From CAZOMR01 sp964580655 (GTDB lineage: Bacteria; RBG-13-61-14; CAZOMR01), in assembly GCA_964580655.1 (NCBI GenBank), contig CAZOMR010000047.1, positions 1 to 16,570 of the forward strand: DNA of 16,570 bases. The letters run 5' to 3'. This document shows, piece after piece, positions 13,638 to 16,570 of this stretch. Each line of letters opens with the position of its first letter. Positions within the stretch are counted from its first letter, which is position 1. The notes under the pieces are model-generated. The model searched no databases and had not been told where the DNA came from. It saw only the letters and a list, made by a program, of their open reading frames with translations. A program made the position numbers and the translations under genes.

Positions 13638-15770
13638 TCAAAACCTCTTAAGCGTGTGCTCATAGGCTTTGCTCCGGATCATGAGCACACGGGCTTTTTT
13701 CTTCCAGAATTCCTGTTCGGCCCTTGCCCATTCAAGGACACCTTTGATCTCCTGGTTCCGCGGTCGGAGAAGGATGTAGTTTTCAGCACTTGCGATAAGC
13801 AGGGGAAGAAACCCCGGCAGTTCTGTAATGCGGTAGTATCTCTCGTAGGATCGCACCAATAGCAAGTGCGGCTCCGGGTTATGAGGGGTCTCGTCTATCA
13901 TGCTGGTCGCGGCCTTCACTGCATCATAAAGGTATCCGTCCACGATCATTTGCTCGATTTCGTCAAGTCCTTGAGCATGCGGTGTGTACTCCCGATTCTC
14001 TGGATGCCCCGAGTCTTCAGATTCCAGGGCATAGACCGTGACAACCCTGCGGTACTCCGGAAAAGCGCGGCTGTATATAACCCTGGCGCCCGGTGGTTCC
14101 TTGAAGCCGAAGGCTAGTTCAATGAGCAGTGGCCGGGTGTGCATGAAGGTGAAGTTATCTGCGGCGAGGAATTCAACATCGCGTTCCCGGATCAGCTCAT
14201 CAAGTTCCTCCGGGGTACGCGGGATGATCCGGAACCGGCAATTCAGGTAATACGCGAGAAAGGATTTCCTGTCCGTGATGATCTTTCCCGGGGGTATCAG
14301 TCCCCTGGCCTTGATCTCCTGTGCGGCTTCCTTGTATCCTGCTCCCAGCTTGAGGTCCATGGTTGCTGGAGACACAAAATTTATAACCGAGCGGACCCTC
14401 GGGTAAAAATAAATGCCGAGCAGAATTATAATCAGAAAAACCATGATCCCGATGATGGCTGGCTCGGCCCTGGACTCGCGTCCGAGTATGAACCGTGAGA
14501 GGAGTCGGCTTGCTCGTATTGCGCCCATGGAAGCGATCAAAATACCCGGCGCAATGAGAGGATACATATAACGCTCATCCACCATATACGGGCTGACAAT
14601 GGCGTAAAGGAGAATCAACTGCCCTATCCCTGCCAAAAGATACAGCTCGTAAAAAGACCTGATTCTATCCCGCTCCCGAAATGCCTGATACCCTATGATG
14701 AAGCAGGCAATATAAAAAAGCAGACTTACCGGCCTTCCCAGAATACGCAGGAACTGGGCCGTGTATCTGCGAGAGAGACAAAGCTCTTTTTTGGCCAGGG
14801 TAAAAATAAGAGAAGGTATCCCGGGGCTTTTCGGTCTTGCAGAATTATCCTTTGCTCCGGCCTTGAGCTCTATCCCGGGCACCATGTCCCGGTCGAATCT
14901 CGTGCCGTGGAATGTAGTAACCTTTTGGGCCAGCTTCTCGCTTTTCATCTGGGGGGTAATGCCCCACTCGCCTTGATGAAGCCTGATATTAATCCAGTAT
15001 GGCAGGCACAAAAGCGTGAACACGCCGAAGAGCACGCCGAGCAGAACCGCTATGCGCTTTGCAGGGATTCTTTGTATCAAGCTCCAGAATATAAGCCCTC
15101 CTGTTCCTGCAAGGAAGACCAGGGATATGCCAGGGTCCCGCGTCATATAGGCGAGCGCAGAGAGCATGCCCAGAAGCGCCATGAGCAGAGCGGATTTGCG
15201 CGAAAAGGCAGGAATGCTTACACCCAGAAAGGCCACGAAGATCAATGTGAAGAGCGCCTCGGTATGAACCACACCCGCATAGATCAGGATGAAATGGTGA
15301 AAGCTGAAGAGTGCGGCCGCGAAAAGCCCTGCCGCTTGGGACTCAAGCCTCCTTCCGAGCCAGAAGAGCGGAAGAATAGTGAGCAGGCTGGCTATGATAG
15401 AGAGCCAGGCCCCGGCGAGCTCAAAGTCCACCGACAAAAATGAAAGAAGAGCGATCAGCGCAGAATATAAAGGCGGCCGGCGCCGGGAGATGAGAATTCC
15501 GGCATCCAGGTCATAATCACGGCTGAAGTAAACGCGGCTCTGAATGTCACGGGCCAGTGCTATGTATTCAAGCGCGTCAGGAAAAACTATGGGCTTGAAC
15601 CGGGTCGAGATTACCCGGAGGTTCAAACCCGCAAGTATAATAATACAAAGAAGCAGATAGATATTTATCCGGCCCAAAAAGCCGTATCCTCCGCTGTCGC
15701 GCTTTGCCGATCCCTTGCTGGGTGATGAATTCTTTCCAGCATGCGAGAATTCTTGAGCCTGAGCAGTCAT
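13638..15770 (-). CDS. GT39/ArnT-like membrane glycosyltransferase with C-terminal helical extension
   Basis: A 710-residue polytopic enzyme of the PMT/ArnT-like group (GT-C fold, PMT_2), which moves a sugar from a lipid-phosphate donor on the outer face of the inner membrane to lipid, protein or glycan. Seen: a cytoplasmic N-tail, helix 1 (about 35-55), the first outer loop with D65 and E68 in FPDALEYIALARDI as the likely catalytic acid motif, RRPPLYSALIALL (97-109), HTEALF (169-174), about 11 hydrophobic spans to 455, and DERYMYPLIAPGIL (398-411). Residues 470-585 form a soluble domain. Residues 600-700 are helical and TPR-like (DGYLYDAVKAATSMI, then ENYILLRPRNQEIKGVLEW). Sugar and acceptor are unknown. 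It lies 29 bp after the PHP gene, so the two are probably co-transcribed. Confidence 0.85.
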   Translation of the reverse strand: MTAQAQEFSHAGKNSSPSKGSAKRDSGGYGFLGRINIYLLLCIIILAGLNLRVISTRFKPIVFPDALEYIALARDIQSRVYFSRDYDLDAGILISRRRPPLYSALIALLSFLSVDFELAGAWLSIIASLLTILPLFWLGRRLESQAAGLFAAALFSFHHFILIYAGVVHTEALFTLIFVAFLGVSIPAFSRKSALLMALLGMLSALAYMTRDPGISLVFLAGTGGLIFWSLIQRIPAKRIAVLLGVLFGVFTLLCLPYWINIRLHQGEWGITPQMKSEKLAQKVTTFHGTRFDRDMVPGIELKAGAKDNSARPKSPGIPSLIFTLAKKELCLSRRYTAQFLRILGRPVSLLFYIACFIIGYQAFRERDRIRSFYELYLLAGIGQLILLYAIVSPYMVDERYMYPLIAPGILIASMGAIRASRLLSRFILGRESRAEPAIIGIMVFLIIILLGIYFYPRVRSVINFVSPATMDLKLGAGYKEAAQEIKARGLIPPGKIITDRKSFLAYYLNCRFRIIPRTPEELDELIRERDVEFLAADNFTFMHTRPLLIELAFGFKEPPGARVIYSRAFPEYRRVVTVYALESEDSGHPENREYTPHAQGLDEIEQMIVDGYLYDAVKAATSMIDETPHNPEPHLLLVRSYERYYRITELPGFLPLLIASAENYILLRPRNQEIKGVLEWARAEQEFWKKKARVLMIRSKAYEHTLKRF

Positions 15771-15799
15771 GTAATCTCAGAAAACTGTAGTAAATCCTG

Positions 15800-16570
15800 T
15801 CATTTCCTGTCCAGATAAACTGGCATTCGCTTCTCAAATGACACAAAGGTATTCAGCCCGATCCGGGTTGCGATCTCCACGGCTTCATCGAGGCATGCAC
15901 CGAGGTCTTGAGGGGAGTGGGCGTCCGAGCCTAAAAGGATGATCTTTCCGTCCAGCTCATAATACATCTTCAGTATGTCCTGATGAGGATGAGGCTGACC
16001 CAGGTTTTTCCTCAGGCCGGATGAGTTTAACTCAAGCGCCATGTCCCTCTTGATCACTCCCTCCAGGATGCGCCGTAGCAGGCCGTAGAAGCGGCCGTAT
16101 TCAAATCTGCCAAGGTAGTTGAGCCCGTAGCGGCTTATAAGGTCAAGGTGCGCAAGCACATCAAAAAGACCTGACCTGACCGCCGCGAGCACAAGCTCGA
16201 AATAATTCTCGTAAACCTCTATCGGGTCTCGCGTCTTGAAATATTCATGCGCAGGCCCTTGCTCGGAGATGCATCCCGCGCCTTCATCAAGTAAGTGAAT
16301 CGCACCGATTAGATAGTCAAACTCCTTGCCCTCAAGATAAGCCGAGATGTCTTTTGCAATAGAGGGCAGGTAGGTTATCTCCATGCCCATCCGGATCGCA
16401 AGCCTGCCTTGATACCTTGCCCTGGCCGCAAAGACCTCTTCGCGGTAGCGCTCGTAATCGAGAAAATCATAATGCGGATCAGTTGGGCACAGGTCCACAT
16501 GCTCCGTGAATCCCAGTTCGCGCATACCCATCTCAAGGGCCCTCTCGCAATATCCCTCAATGGTCCCCTC
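15800..16570 (-). CDS. PHP-domain phosphatase, HisJ (histidinol-phosphatase)-like, N-terminus outside window
   Basis: The frame is open through the window edge, so the true start lies to the right and only 256 residues are visible. In-window metal-site motifs of the PHP (polymerase and histidinol phosphatase) fold are TEHVD (22-26), GMEITY, IGAIHLLDE, DVLAHLDLIS and GSDAHSP. The first motif (HxH) should be in the missing 15-20 or so residues. The HisJ-like layout, with the YFELVLAAVRSGLFDVLAHLD helix, suggests histidinol-phosphate phosphatase of histidine synthesis. PHP enzymes also act on other phosphates, and no his gene is nearby, so the substrate is not certain. An internal ATG at 16531 is not the start, since clearly homologous-looking sequence (EGTIEGYCERALEMG) precedes it. 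It lies 29 bp upstream of the glycosyltransferase. Confidence 0.85.
   Translation of the reverse strand, partial: EGTIEGYCERALEMGMRELGFTEHVDLCPTDPHYDFLDYERYREEVFAARARYQGRLAIRMGMEITYLPSIAKDISAYLEGKEFDYLIGAIHLLDEGAGCISEQGPAHEYFKTRDPIEVYENYFELVLAAVRSGLFDVLAHLDLISRYGLNYLGRFEYGRFYGLLRRILEGVIKRDMALELNSSGLRKNLGQPHPHQDILKMYYELDGKIILLGSDAHSPQDLGACLDEAVEIATRIGLNTFVSFEKRMPVYLDRK

Noticed and set aside
13550..13663. Longer start for the one-TM protein (frame open from 13663)
   Set aside because: It would overlap the glycosyltransferase end and swallow a strong promoter; the ATG at 13549 has a good ribosome binding site.
14907..15443. Plus-strand open frame (178 codons) opposite the glycosyltransferase
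   Set aside because: Charged, repetitive translation explained by the complement of hydrophobic membrane codons.

Overview
The window looks like a chromosomal stretch from a Gram-negative bacterium, most likely a deltaproteobacterium (Desulfobacterota) or a close neighbour. A heptose-7-phosphate kinase without its nucleotidyltransferase half implies LPS synthesis with split HldA/HldC enzymes. The yicC-gmk-rpoZ-rel order, a DUF4416 gene and a very long chemoreceptor fit that group. This placement is inference from gene content only; no rRNA or other phylogenetic marker was compared. I saw no mobile element, CRISPR array, phage gene or prophage attachment site.

Layout. Bases 1-277 hold no gene I can support. 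An APC-superfamily permease (278-1696, +) ends inside the 3' end of a convergent PiT phosphate transporter (1666-2910, -), which lies directly downstream of its PhoU-like DUF47 partner (2934-3611, -). Next come a probable terminator, a tRNA-His(GUG) gene with encoded CCA (3698-3774, -) and a compact divergent promoter region. One promoter drives tRNA-His leftward and one drives rpmB (3926-4117, +) rightward.

From 4131 to the right edge every gene is on the minus strand. In transcription order: a PHP-family phosphatase cut by the window edge; a GT39/ArnT-like membrane glycosyltransferase with a helical, TPR-like C-terminal extension; a good sigma70-type promoter (13599-13628); a one-TM protein; a two-CxxC small protein; an 880-residue methyl-accepting chemotaxis protein; an 86-residue protein of unknown function; hldA; a DUF4416 protein; yicC; gmk; rpoZ; and a bifunctional RelA/SpoT-type (p)ppGpp synthase/hydrolase. 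Most junctions from the chemoreceptor downward are overlaps or gaps of a few bases (TAG-2 nt-ATG, ATGA, TAATG, 3 nt). A single long transcript from 13.6 kb to 4.1 kb is therefore plausible.

How the genes fit together. The lower half joins growth control (rel, rpoZ, gmk: GMP phosphorylation, the RNA polymerase omega subunit and the stringent alarmone) with envelope synthesis (hldA) and RNA turnover (yicC). The most unusual part is the upper half. There a chemoreceptor with an extra four-helix membrane module, a roughly 30-heptad-per-arm signalling hairpin and a non-canonical hairpin tip sits among three small uncharacterised genes, in the same transcription unit as the housekeeping genes. I did not find a clearly new multi-gene defence or metabolic system. 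The best candidates for undescribed biology are the 86-residue coupled protein and the two small genes ahead of the chemoreceptor.
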